DNA of 64,000 bases, from assembly GCF_025642155.1 (NCBI RefSeq), contig NZ_CP106798.1:7502001-7566000 (forward strand), written 5' to 3'. The notes beneath the pieces are model-generated. The model made no database searches, was not told where the DNA came from, and was given only the letters and a program-made list of their open reading frames with translations. The DNA is from Streptomyces sp. HUAS 15-9 (GTDB taxonomy: Bacteria; Actinomycetota; Actinomycetes; Streptomycetales; Streptomycetaceae). Made by a program: the position numbers and the translations under genes. Positions within the stretch are counted from its first letter, which is position 1. Each line of letters begins with the position of its first letter. This document shows, piece after piece, positions 25,250 through 33,695 of the stretch.

Positions 25250-27427
25250 ATGCAGCAGAGCACCCCCAGACATGTCAGGCGTGTGCCGGCCATCGGCGCG
25301 GCCGTCGCCCTCGCCGCCGGTATGCTCGTCGCCCTCGCCCCGGCCGCCCACGCGGCAGCGGGCGCCTCCCTCCCCTTCACCTCCGTCGAGGCCGAGTCGG
25401 AGACCACCGACGGCACGAAGATCGGGCCCGACCACACCCAGGGCACCCTCGCCTCCGAGGCCTCCGGACGCCAGGCCGTCCGGCTCGGTTCGGGGCAGCG
25501 GGTCGAGTTCACCGTGCCTCGCGCCGCCAATGCCGTGAACGTCGCCTACAGCGTCCCGGACGGTCAGTCCGGCACCCTCGACGTGTACGTCAACGGCACC
25601 AGGCTCGCGAAGTCCCTGCCCGTCACCTCGAAGTACTCGTACATCGACACGGGCTGGATCCCCGGCGCCAGGACACATCACTTCTTCGACAACGCCCGGC
25701 TGCTGCTCGGCCGGGACGTCGAGGCGGGCGACACGATCGCGTTCCAGTCGACCGGCACGCAGGTCACCGTCGACGTCGCCGACTTCGAGCAGGTCGCCGC
25801 GGCCGCGTCGCAGCCCGCCGGTTCGGTGTCGGTCGTCTCCAGGGGCGCCGACCCCAGCGGCCAGGGTGACTCCACCCAGGCGTTCCGGGACGCCATCGCG
25901 GCCGCACAGGGAGGAGTGGTCTGGATCCCGCCGGGTGACTACCGGCTGACCTCCTCGCTCAGCGGTGTGCAGAACGTGACCCTCCAGGGTGCCGGCAGCT
26001 GGTACTCCGTCGTGCACACCTCCCGTTTCATCGACCAGTCGTCCTCCGCCGGGAACGTCCACATCAAGGACTTCGCGGTGCTGGGCGAGGTCACCGAGCG
26101 GGTGGACTCGAACCCGGACAACTTCGTCAACGGGTCGCTCGGGCCAAGGAGTTCGGTGTCGGGCATGTGGCTCCAGCACCTCAAGGTCGGCCTCTGGCTG
26201 ATGGGCAACAACGACAACCTGGTCGTCGAGAACAACCGCATCCTCGACACCACCGCCGACGGCCTCAACCTCAACGGCACCGCGCGGGGCGTCCGCGTCC
26301 GCAACAACTTCCTGCGCAACCAGGGCGACGACTCGCTCGCGATGTGGTCCCTGTACGCGCCGGACACGAACAGCAGCTTCGAGAACAACACCATCTCGCA
26401 GCCCAACCTCGCCAACGGCATCGCGATCTACGGCGGCACCGACATCACCGTCAGGAACAACCTGATCTCCGACACCAACGCCCTCGGCAGCGGCATCGCG
26501 ATCTCCAACCAGAAGTTCCTCGACCCCTTCCACCCCCTCGCGGGCACCATCACGGTCGACGGCAACGCCCTCGTCCGCACAGGGGCCATGAATCCCAACT
26601 GGAACCATCCGATGGGGGCGTTGCGCGTCGACTCGTACGACAGCGCCATCAACGCCACCGTGAACATCACCGACACGACGATCACGGACAGCCCCTACAG
26701 CGCCTTCGAGTTCGTCTCCGGCGGCGGGCAGGGCTACCCGGTCAGGAACGTCACCGTGGACGGCGCGACGGTGCGCAACACCGGCACGGTCGTGGTCCAG
26801 GCCGAGGCCCAGGGCGCCGCCACCTTCCGCAACGTCACCGCCACCGGCGTCGGCGCGGCCGGCATCTACAACTGCCCCTACCCCGCGAACTCGGGTTCCT
26901 TCGCGCTCACCGACGGCGGCGGCAACTCCGGCTGGAGCAGCACCTGGTCGGACTGCTCGACCTGGCCCCAGCCCGGCCAGGGCAACCCGGACCCCGACCC
27001 GAACCGCAACCTGGCCAAGGGCCGCCCGGCCACCGCCACCGGCTCTCAGGACGTCTACACGCCAGGCAAGGCGGTCGACGGCGACCCGAACAGCTACTGG
27101 GAGTCCGCCAACCACGCCTTCCCGCAGTCCTGGACGGTGGACCTCGGCTCGACCGAGGCCGTCCGCCGACTGGTGCTGAAGCTGCCGCCGTCGTCCGCCT
27201 GGGGCGCACGGACGCAGACCATCACGGTGCTGGGCAGCACCGACGGTTCCACCTACTCCACGGTGGTCGGCCCGCAGGGCTACCGGTTCGACCCGGCAAC
27301 CGGCAACACGGCCATCGTCTCCCTGCCGGGTGGTACCAGCCTGCGCCGTCTGCGACTGACGGTCAGCGCCAACACCGGCTGGCCCGCAGGCCAGTTCAGT
27401 GAGGTGGAGGCGTATCTGACGTCGTAG
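25250..27427 (+). CDS. Secreted GH87-type alpha-1,3-glucanase (mycodextranase) with N-terminal CBM and C-terminal discoidin domain
   Basis: 725 residues. Signal peptide (IGAAVALAAGMLVALAPAAHA); a CBM35-like beta-sandwich (about 35-185; FTSVEAESETTDGTKIGP); a right-handed parallel beta-helix (about 195-575); a Pro/Asp linker; and an F5/8 discoidin-type domain (about 585-725; NLAKGRPATATGS, SYWESANHAF). In the helix DTTADGLNLNG (Asp337) and NQGDDSLAMWS (Asp360, Asp361) resemble the acidic catalytic cluster of GH87 enzymes, which cut alpha-1,3 linkages of fungal wall glucans or nigeran. It lies 49 bases after the alpha-glucosidase in the same direction, so an extracellular enzyme, importer and intracellular glucosidase form one pathway. 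Family assignment is by pattern; other beta-helix glycosidases remain possible. Confidence 0.8.
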   Translation: MQQSTPRHVRRVPAIGAAVALAAGMLVALAPAAHAAAGASLPFTSVEAESETTDGTKIGPDHTQGTLASEASGRQAVRLGSGQRVEFTVPRAANAVNVAYSVPDGQSGTLDVYVNGTRLAKSLPVTSKYSYIDTGWIPGARTHHFFDNARLLLGRDVEAGDTIAFQSTGTQVTVDVADFEQVAAAASQPAGSVSVVSRGADPSGQGDSTQAFRDAIAAAQGGVVWIPPGDYRLTSSLSGVQNVTLQGAGSWYSVVHTSRFIDQSSSAGNVHIKDFAVLGEVTERVDSNPDNFVNGSLGPRSSVSGMWLQHLKVGLWLMGNNDNLVVENNRILDTTADGLNLNGTARGVRVRNNFLRNQGDDSLAMWSLYAPDTNSSFENNTISQPNLANGIAIYGGTDITVRNNLISDTNALGSGIAISNQKFLDPFHPLAGTITVDGNALVRTGAMNPNWNHPMGALRVDSYDSAINATVNITDTTITDSPYSAFEFVSGGGQGYPVRNVTVDGATVRNTGTVVVQAEAQGAATFRNVTATGVGAAGIYNCPYPANSGSFALTDGGGNSGWSSTWSDCSTWPQPGQGNPDPDPNRNLAKGRPATATGSQDVYTPGKAVDGDPNSYWESANHAFPQSWTVDLGSTEAVRRLVLKLPPSSAWGARTQTITVLGSTDGSTYSTVVGPQGYRFDPATGNTAIVSLPGGTSLRRLRLTVSANTGWPAGQFSEVEAYLTS

Positions 27428-27440
27428 GTTCGAGGGGCTT

Positions 27441-27506
27441 CGCGCTTCGCCGCCCGGATCCGGTCGTATGCGCTCGTGCACAGGGCGCACGGTTCGGCGA
27501 AGCGCG
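27441..27506 (+). terminator. Large inverted repeat after the GH87 gene
   Basis: CGCGCTTCGCCG (27441-27452) and CGGCGAAGCGCG (27495-27506) are perfect 12-base arms separated by 42 bases. It lies 14 bases after the stop and probably terminates the alpha-glucan operon. The following ~150 bases to the next start show no gene. Confidence 0.5.
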
Positions 27507-27653
27507 GGCCCGCTCCTCGGAAGAGCGGCACCGGCGTGAACCGAATGAATGACAGGAGCGGTGAGGTGCGATGAGGCCCGCACGGCGCGGCCGGATTGGC
27601 CTTACCCTGGTCGGCACCGTCAGGGAACCGTGCAGGGTGTCTGGAGGCAACGG

Positions 27654-29123
27654 GTGGGAGAGCGGAGTCTGGAACGGGTCCGCAACGGACTGGTCGTCTC
27701 GATCGTGGACGCGCTGCAGCGCTCGGCCACGGTGAGCCAGCCGGCCAGTCGTGAGGTCTGGCGCGACCTGCTCTCGGGCGAGCTGGGCGCGAGCGTGGAA
27801 CCGCTCACCGGCGACCGGCTGAGGCCCTGGCTGCTGGCAGTGGCGAGGCAGTGCACCGGCGTCGGTGACGGGCTCGCGTGTCTGGTGCGGTCCCTGGAGT
27901 ACGTGGAGCAGGGGTCTGCGACGGTCGTGGAACTGTGGCCGCTGGTGGACGAATGGGAGGCCGTCGACTTCTTCCAGGTCGACCTGGGCGCGCTGCGCCC
28001 CGTACTGCAGTCCATGGGCTCCGTGAACCTGTCGGCCATGGCCCGGCGGGCCAGCCGGTCCAGAGTCCAGGAGCTGCCCTCCTGGTGCCGTTCGGCCTGG
28101 CAGGTGTTCCTGCGGCTGGCCGGGGAGAACACACCGCCCGACGAGCTCGCGCCCAGCCTGGCGTTCCTGTCGCTGTGCGCGGAGTGGCTGGTGGAGGACG
28201 GCCGGGCGGAGGCCGCGGAGCAGTTGCGCCGCTTCAACCGCGACCAGGCCGGGCGGCTGGAGGCGGAGGCCCTGCTGACGGCCTGGCAGCACGCGGAGTT
28301 TCTCCAGCCGGAGCCCTCCGTGGTGCCCGCCTATCTGCTCATCCAGTTCGAGCCCGACCGGGTCGAGGCCGACCGCTACTACCTCTCGCACTGGCGCCAG
28401 TCCGACTCCGAGGGCTGGCATCCGGTGCGTGGGGAGACCGTCCATCTTCGGCGGGACGAACTGCCTGCGGCGGTCGAGGCGCTGATCGAGGAGACCGAGG
28501 AGCGGTGGGCGGATCTGCGCCAGCCGGTGTTCCTGGAGTTCGTGCTGCCGTGGGAATTGCTGAACGAGCCTGTGGAGTGGTGGTCGCGGGAGTCCGACTC
28601 CTCGCTGCCGACCCCGCTGGTCCTCGACTACCCGGTGGTGGTGCGGAGCCTGGAACGACTGCAGCGGGGTGCCTGGCACCGGCCGTGGTCGGCCAAGTGG
28701 CGGCAGCTGAGCGAGCGTCCGGCGGACAGCCGTTCCCACTGGAGCCGTCCCGGGCAGGAGGGGCCGTACTTCTTCCACCTGGAGCGCGAGCTGAAGGAGG
28801 ACGGCCAGGCGGTGTGCCTGGTGCTCAGCGAGCCACCGGGCGACGACTCGGGAGCGGGGCGGCGAGAGGTGCTGGCCGGGCTGCGGGCGGGGGTGCCGGC
28901 GATGCTCTGGCACCGCGGCGACTGCTCCGACGCGGCCTTCCGGGATGCGCTCGGGGACATTCTGGAGGAGCGGAGCCTCGGCAGTCTGGAGGACCGGGTC
29001 CGCAAGTGGCGCAACAAGGCGCTGGCCGCCGGGCCGGACGCCTGGGACGGTCATGTCGGCCGGCACCTCGCGATCCTTTTGGACGACCCCGACCGCAAAC
29101 CGACCCCGCCCGGTCCGGTGTAG
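27654..29123 (+). CDS. Effector-associated domain (EAD2-like) plus VMAP-C domain protein
   Basis: 489 residues; GTG 27654 is preceded by GGAGG at 7 bases. Residues ~8-100 are a helical effector-associated adaptor domain (LVVSIVDALQRSATVSQ ... LRPWLLAVARQC ... LEYVEQGSATV). The C-terminal half (about 220-460) is the VMAP-C domain: VPAYLLIQFEPDRVEADRYY, FLEFVLPWELLNEPVEWW and LDYPVVVRSLERLQRG are its hallmark strands. VMAP proteins were described with vWA and MoxR ATPase partners in NTP-dependent conflict systems (Kaur, Burroughs, Iyer and Aravind). Those partners are not adjacent here, but a trypsin with a similar EAD lies 7 kb downstream. Cytoplasmic; biochemical role unknown. Confidence 0.8.
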   Translation: MGERSLERVRNGLVVSIVDALQRSATVSQPASREVWRDLLSGELGASVEPLTGDRLRPWLLAVARQCTGVGDGLACLVRSLEYVEQGSATVVELWPLVDEWEAVDFFQVDLGALRPVLQSMGSVNLSAMARRASRSRVQELPSWCRSAWQVFLRLAGENTPPDELAPSLAFLSLCAEWLVEDGRAEAAEQLRRFNRDQAGRLEAEALLTAWQHAEFLQPEPSVVPAYLLIQFEPDRVEADRYYLSHWRQSDSEGWHPVRGETVHLRRDELPAAVEALIEETEERWADLRQPVFLEFVLPWELLNEPVEWWSRESDSSLPTPLVLDYPVVVRSLERLQRGAWHRPWSAKWRQLSERPADSRSHWSRPGQEGPYFFHLERELKEDGQAVCLVLSEPPGDDSGAGRREVLAGLRAGVPAMLWHRGDCSDAAFRDALGDILEERSLGSLEDRVRKWRNKALAAGPDAWDGHVGRHLAILLDDPDRKPTPPGPV

Positions 29124-29202
29124 GCCCGCCGTGAACGGCCGGAGGGCCCGGTCGGAGGCCGGGGCCCGTCCGTCAGCCGCACCGGCGCCGAGGCGGCCGC
29201 CC

Positions 29203-29334
29203 GAGCCGCCGGACGGCCTGCCCGACGTCCCGCCCGAGCCGCCGGACGGCCTGCCCGACGTCCCGCCCGAGCCGCCGGACGGCCTGCCCGACGTCCCGCC
29301 CGAGCCGCCGGACGGCCTGCCCGACGCCCGCCCC
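29203..29334. repeat. Tandem 33-bp repeat, four units
   Basis: Four head-to-tail copies of a 33-base unit beginning GAGCCGCCGGACGGCCTG start at 29203, 29236, 29269 and 29302; the last lacks one T/C identity near its end. The length is a multiple of 3, so any frame stays open: the plus strand would give PPEPPDGLPDV repeats. No ribosome site precedes a start there, so I treat it as a non-coding minisatellite. The whole interval 29124-29674 otherwise holds only the leader of the next gene. Confidence 0.85.
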
Positions 29335-29674
29335 GGGGCGCCGGACGGCTCGGCTCACGCTCATGTTGGGCCGACCGGTTTGTTCTCTCCATCCCGCTTC
29401 AAGGGGCCCTTTACCGGCCTTGTCTTTCCTGCGGTCGGGCGACGAAACAGCCGAGGAGGCACCCTTGCGCGGTACAAGGAGCGGTGCCACGCTGATACGG
29501 CTGCGCGCCCGTGTCCCATTGCCCGACCCGGTCTCCTCTCACCCCTTCCGGCCTGCCGCCTTGCACCTGCGGCAGTCCACTGGCAGGGTGGGCGCGTGGT
29601 CACGCGTGCCCGCGCAATGCGCCTCCCCTCCTTCACCCCGGCGACCAGAGCCCCTGGACGCGCAGAGAGTGCTT

Positions 29675-32600
29675 ATGCGGTGTGACGATGACTCACGAGC
29701 AGCGGTGGCGCCGACTCCTGACGCTGTGTCTTACGAGGCTGCGCTCGAGGCCCTGAGCGGGCTCGCCGCACCGGACACCGTCGGGCGTTGTGCCGTGCTG
29801 CTGGTCGTGGACGACCACGTCACCATGCGGGTGTGGGACGCCGAGGTCGGCCAACTCAAGCGTGGACTGGGCGACTTGGCTCATCTGGGACCGGTGACGA
29901 GCACCGAATTGCTGTGCTCCGACGACACCGAACCGGACCGGATCCGATTGGCCGATCTGCCTCCCGCCAAGGCCGATCACCGGGTGGTGCTGGTGCTGAC
30001 CGACGGCCTCGCCGCGGGCTGGCGGTCGGGCGCGGTGCTTCCGCTGCTGCGCGAACTCGGCGGGATGGGTCCGCTGGCCGTGCTGCAACTGCCGCCTCAG
30101 CGGCTGTGGTTCCGTACCGGGCTGGACGTCCACCGGATGCGGTTGCGTGCCGAAGCGCCGTGGACGCCGAACACCAGGCTGCGCTGGGAGATGCGCACCT
30201 CGCCGCTGGAGCCCGTCGACGACGGCGACCCGGCAGGCGTGGTGCCGGTCCCCGTCCTGGAGCTGGCCGAGCGGTCGCTGGCCGGCTGGGTCGATCTGGT
30301 GACCGGCCGCAGGCCCGGCTGGCTGGAGATGTCGGGCGTTCGCGCGCGCGAGTGGAAGCGGCGGGTGGACGCGGCACGGGCCGTGCCGTGGATCGACGAT
30401 GTGCCCGACCCCGCGAGCGCCGTGCCCCCGTGGGAGCGCGTCTCGGAGTTCCGGGCGGCTGCCTCGCCCACCGCGTTCGCGCTCGCCACCCGGCTGGCGG
30501 CGGCTCCGCTGACACCGTCGGCGATGCGGGCCGTCACCGGGTCGGTGCCCGGCGCCGGACCGGCCCACCTCAGCGAGCTGCTGATGAGCGGCCTGGTGCG
30601 GCCCGCGGGCGGGGACGCCGACCGGGCGGCCGGTGTCGCCTTCGCGTTCGGGCCCAACATCCGCCAGGAGTTATTGGCCCTGTCCCGGCGCCGCGACACC
30701 GTGCGGGTGCTGCACGAAGTGCGGTCCCTGCTCGCGGCGGCACAGGGGAGCGGCGAACCTGCCGTCATGGAGGGCACCGACGCTGCCGAGCCCGACGCGA
30801 CCGACACCGGCCAGCCGTTCGACACCGCCCCCGTGCCGCCCGTCACCCTGAGCAATGTCTCCGTCCTGCGGGTCGAACTCGCGGCGCTGTCCGCCCTTTC
30901 CGGGCGGTTCCTCACCCGCGCCGGGCGACTTGCACGGGCGCTCGACGAGTACGACCGCCAGCACACCGTCAGCCTGCGCAAGGGCGGCACGGTCCGCAGG
31001 CCCGTCCGGCCGGAGGGGCCGGGGCGTTCCGGGCCCGCCGGCTCACGGGCCCCCGAGCAGTCCGCGTCAGCACCCGGGGGGTCCGGGACCACTTCAGAAG
31101 GAGCCACGGCCATGACCACCACGCAGCAGCAGCCGACGGTGGAAGGCGGGCACTCCACGCCGCGGGTCTGGGGCAACATCCCGCCGCGCAACCCGAACTT
31201 CACCGGCCGCGTGGATCTTCTCGAACGTCTGGGCGAACGGCTGCGCGAGGGCACGACCACCGTACTGCCCGAGGCGATCCACGGCATGGGTGGTGTGGGC
31301 AAGACCCAGCTGGCCATCGAATACGCCTACCGGCACCAGTCCGAGTACGACGTCGTCTGGTGGATCCCCGCCGAGCGCCCCGGACAGATCGGGCAGGCCC
31401 TGGTGGAACTCGCCCAGCGCCTCGGGCTCGTCAGCAGCGCGGAGGCCAACATCGCCGGACCCGCGGTGCGCGAGGCGCTGCGCGAGGGGCGGCCGTACTC
31501 CCGCTGGCTGCTGATCTTCGACAACGCGGACAGCCCGGAGCGGGTGCGCGAGTACTTCCCGACGGGTGGCAGCGGCACCATCCTGGTCACCTCCCGCAAC
31601 CGCCGCTGGAGCGTGGTCGGCCCCTCCCTCGAGGTCGACGTCTTCACCCGGGACGAGAGCAAGCAGCTGCTGCGCCGGTCCAGGGCCTATGGCGAGGAAC
31701 TCACCGATCACGACGCCGACCGTCTCGCCGAGGCCCTCGGCGACCTTCCGCTGGCCCTGGAACAGGCGGCGGCCTGGCGGGCGGAGACCGGGATGCCGGT
31801 CTCGGAGTACCTGCGGCTGTTCGAGCACAAGCGCAGCGAACTCCTGGAGGTCTCCCCGCCCGCGGACTACCAGCTGCCGGTCGCGGCGGCCTGGAACGTC
31901 TCCCTCGACCACCTGGAGACCCGCAGCCGCACCGCGCTGCGCCTGCTCCAACTGTGCTCCTACTTCGCGCCGGATCCGATTTCACGTTCGATCTTCTCGG
32001 GGCTGGGAGCGTCCCAGATCGATCCCGAGCTGGACCGGGCCCTCAACGACCCGATGCGACTGGCCCGTGCCATACGGGAGATCAACCGCTACTCACTCGC
32101 CCGTATCGACCACCGGACCAACTCGATCGAGATGCACCGCCTCGTCCAGGCGGTTCTGATCCACCGGATGACCCCCGAGGAACAGCAGCGCATGCGCAAT
32201 GGGGCTCACACACTGCTCGCGGCAGCCGACCCGAAAGGACCCAACCAGCCGGGCAACTGGCTTCGCTACGCGGAGCTGTACGGCCATGTCATCGCGTCCA
32301 CCGCCGTCGAGTCCGACCAGCCGTGGGTGCGCGAACTGGTGATGAACGTCGCCAAGTACCTGTGGTACTGGGGTGACCACCCCGTTGCCATCGAGTTCTC
32401 GGAGCAGGCCTGGGAGACCTGGCAGCGGCTGTTCGGGCAGGAGGACCAGCAGACCCTGCTGATGGGCTGGTGGCTGGGCTTCCTGTATCTGATGGTGGGG
32501 CGCCACGACGAGGCCGCGCAGGTCGTGTCCGTCCTCAAGGACGTCTATACCCGTACCGCTCGGGCCGACCAGGAGGACACCCGCGAGGACGCGCTGGTGG

Positions 32601-33685
32601 CCCTGAACCTCGAAGCGGCGGTACGACGCCACCAGGGCGACTTCAACGCCGGTGCCGAAGTGGACGAGACGGCCTATCAGCGGGCCCTGCGCGCCTTCGG
32701 CGAGGACGATCCCACCACGCTGGTCACCTCCCACAACCTGGGGGTCAGCCTGCGGTTGGTCGGCGAGTTCCGGCGTGCCCTGGAAATCGACCGGAGGACC
32801 CACGAGATGAAGGTGCGGCTGTTCGGCCGTGACCATCAGCAGTCCCTGGTGACCGAGGCGAGTGTCGCCGTCGATGTGCGCGAGACGGGCGACTACGTCG
32901 GCGCGCGCTCCCTCCAGCAGGCCGTCGTCGAGGGCTACCGGACGACTTTCGGGCCCGAGAACCCCACCACGCTGCGGTGCGTGCGCCAGCTCAGCGAGGC
33001 CTGCCGGAAAGAGGGCGACCAGGTCAACGCGCTGCAGCTGGCCCGCGAGACATTCGATCAGTTCACCCTCCGCTACGGCTACACGCACCCGGAGTCCCTG
33101 ACGTCCGCGCTCGCCCTGTCGGTGGCGCTGCGTCACAACGGTGACCTGGAGGGCGCACTGGAGCGCGGGGTGAAGGCCGCGGAAGGCTTCCGTGCCGTCT
33201 TCCGGCCGGACCACCCCCATGTGATGGCCGCGGATGTCGACCTCGCGGTGACGCTGCGGCTGCTGGGCCGGGTGGCGGAAGCCAGAGAGCTGGACGAGGC
33301 GGCGCTGGCCTCACTGACGGGGCGCCTCGGGGAGAGCCACCCGATCGTGCTGGCCTGCGCCATCAACCTGGCGAGCGACCGGAGCGCACTGGAGCAGGTG
33401 GCCGAGGCCCGGGAACTGGGGGAGCGGACGGTGGCGCTGTGCCGGACCCGGCTGGGCGAGGACCACCCGACCACGCTGGTGGGCTCGGCCAATCTCTCCC
33501 TCGACCTCATCGCGCTCGGGGAGGAGGCCGAGGCCGAGGCGCTGCGCGCGGACACCCTGGCGCGGATGGAACGGGTCCTGGACGAGCCGCGTCTGCGTTC
33601 GGCCGAGTCCGCCCCTCACCCGGCGACCGTACAGGCCCGGGCCAGGCGGCGCCTCGACTGCGACATCGACCCGATGCCGATGTGA
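29675..33685 (+). CDS. SAV_2336-like domain, NB-ARC ATPase and TPR protein (FxSxx-COOH system type)
   Basis: 1336 residues from ATG 29675. Residues ~20-460 resemble the SAV_2336 N-terminal domain (VLLVVDDHVTMRVWDAEVGQL, VVLVLTDGLAAGWRSGAV); a Gly/Ala/Pro linker follows; then an NB-ARC STAND ATPase with P-loop GMGGVGKTQ (about 537-545), Walker B LLIFDNAD (~611) and LPLALEQAAAW; and about ten TPR units to the end (GEDDPTTLVTSHNLGVSLRLVGEFRRALE). This architecture is annotated as the TPR protein of FxSxx-COOH peptide systems. A TTG at 29465 behind GAGGAGG would add 70 low-complexity residues, and an internal ATG 31112 behind AGAAGGAG could produce the NB-ARC/TPR part alone. It ends 10 bases from a convergent HExxH gene. 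Likely a ligand-triggered oligomerising switch. Confidence 0.85.
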   Translation: MRCDDDSRAAVAPTPDAVSYEAALEALSGLAAPDTVGRCAVLLVVDDHVTMRVWDAEVGQLKRGLGDLAHLGPVTSTELLCSDDTEPDRIRLADLPPAKADHRVVLVLTDGLAAGWRSGAVLPLLRELGGMGPLAVLQLPPQRLWFRTGLDVHRMRLRAEAPWTPNTRLRWEMRTSPLEPVDDGDPAGVVPVPVLELAERSLAGWVDLVTGRRPGWLEMSGVRAREWKRRVDAARAVPWIDDVPDPASAVPPWERVSEFRAAASPTAFALATRLAAAPLTPSAMRAVTGSVPGAGPAHLSELLMSGLVRPAGGDADRAAGVAFAFGPNIRQELLALSRRRDTVRVLHEVRSLLAAAQGSGEPAVMEGTDAAEPDATDTGQPFDTAPVPPVTLSNVSVLRVELAALSALSGRFLTRAGRLARALDEYDRQHTVSLRKGGTVRRPVRPEGPGRSGPAGSRAPEQSASAPGGSGTTSEGATAMTTTQQQPTVEGGHSTPRVWGNIPPRNPNFTGRVDLLERLGERLREGTTTVLPEAIHGMGGVGKTQLAIEYAYRHQSEYDVVWWIPAERPGQIGQALVELAQRLGLVSSAEANIAGPAVREALREGRPYSRWLLIFDNADSPERVREYFPTGGSGTILVTSRNRRWSVVGPSLEVDVFTRDESKQLLRRSRAYGEELTDHDADRLAEALGDLPLALEQAAAWRAETGMPVSEYLRLFEHKRSELLEVSPPADYQLPVAAAWNVSLDHLETRSRTALRLLQLCSYFAPDPISRSIFSGLGASQIDPELDRALNDPMRLARAIREINRYSLARIDHRTNSIEMHRLVQAVLIHRMTPEEQQRMRNGAHTLLAAADPKGPNQPGNWLRYAELYGHVIASTAVESDQPWVRELVMNVAKYLWYWGDHPVAIEFSEQAWETWQRLFGQEDQQTLLMGWWLGFLYLMVGRHDEAAQVVSVLKDVYTRTARADQEDTREDALVALNLEAAVRRHQGDFNAGAEVDETAYQRALRAFGEDDPTTLVTSHNLGVSLRLVGEFRRALEIDRRTHEMKVRLFGRDHQQSLVTEASVAVDVRETGDYVGARSLQQAVVEGYRTTFGPENPTTLRCVRQLSEACRKEGDQVNALQLARETFDQFTLRYGYTHPESLTSALALSVALRHNGDLEGALERGVKAAEGFRAVFRPDHPHVMAADVDLAVTLRLLGRVAEARELDEAALASLTGRLGESHPIVLACAINLASDRSALEQVAEARELGERTVALCRTRLGEDHPTTLVGSANLSLDLIALGEEAEAEALRADTLARMERVLDEPRLRSAESAPHPATVQARARRRLDCDIDPMPM
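31096..31114 (+). promoter_or_regulatory. Internal ribosome binding site and ATG inside the NB-ARC/TPR gene
   Basis: AGAAGGAG (31096-31103) is 8 bases before ATG 31112, in frame, exactly at the linker that precedes MTTTQQQPTVEGGH. It is better than the ribosome site of the chosen gene start, so an 857-residue NB-ARC/TPR product may be made separately. Confidence 0.5.
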
Positions 33686-33695
33686 GCCGACCGCT

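Noticed and set aside
29203..29334. CRISPR array
   Set aside because: The 33-bp units are directly adjacent with no spacers.
29131..29685. Possible repetitive protein (PPEPPDGLPDV units) after the VMAP-C gene
   Set aside because: No ribosome binding site and no recognisable folded part; better explained as a minisatellite.
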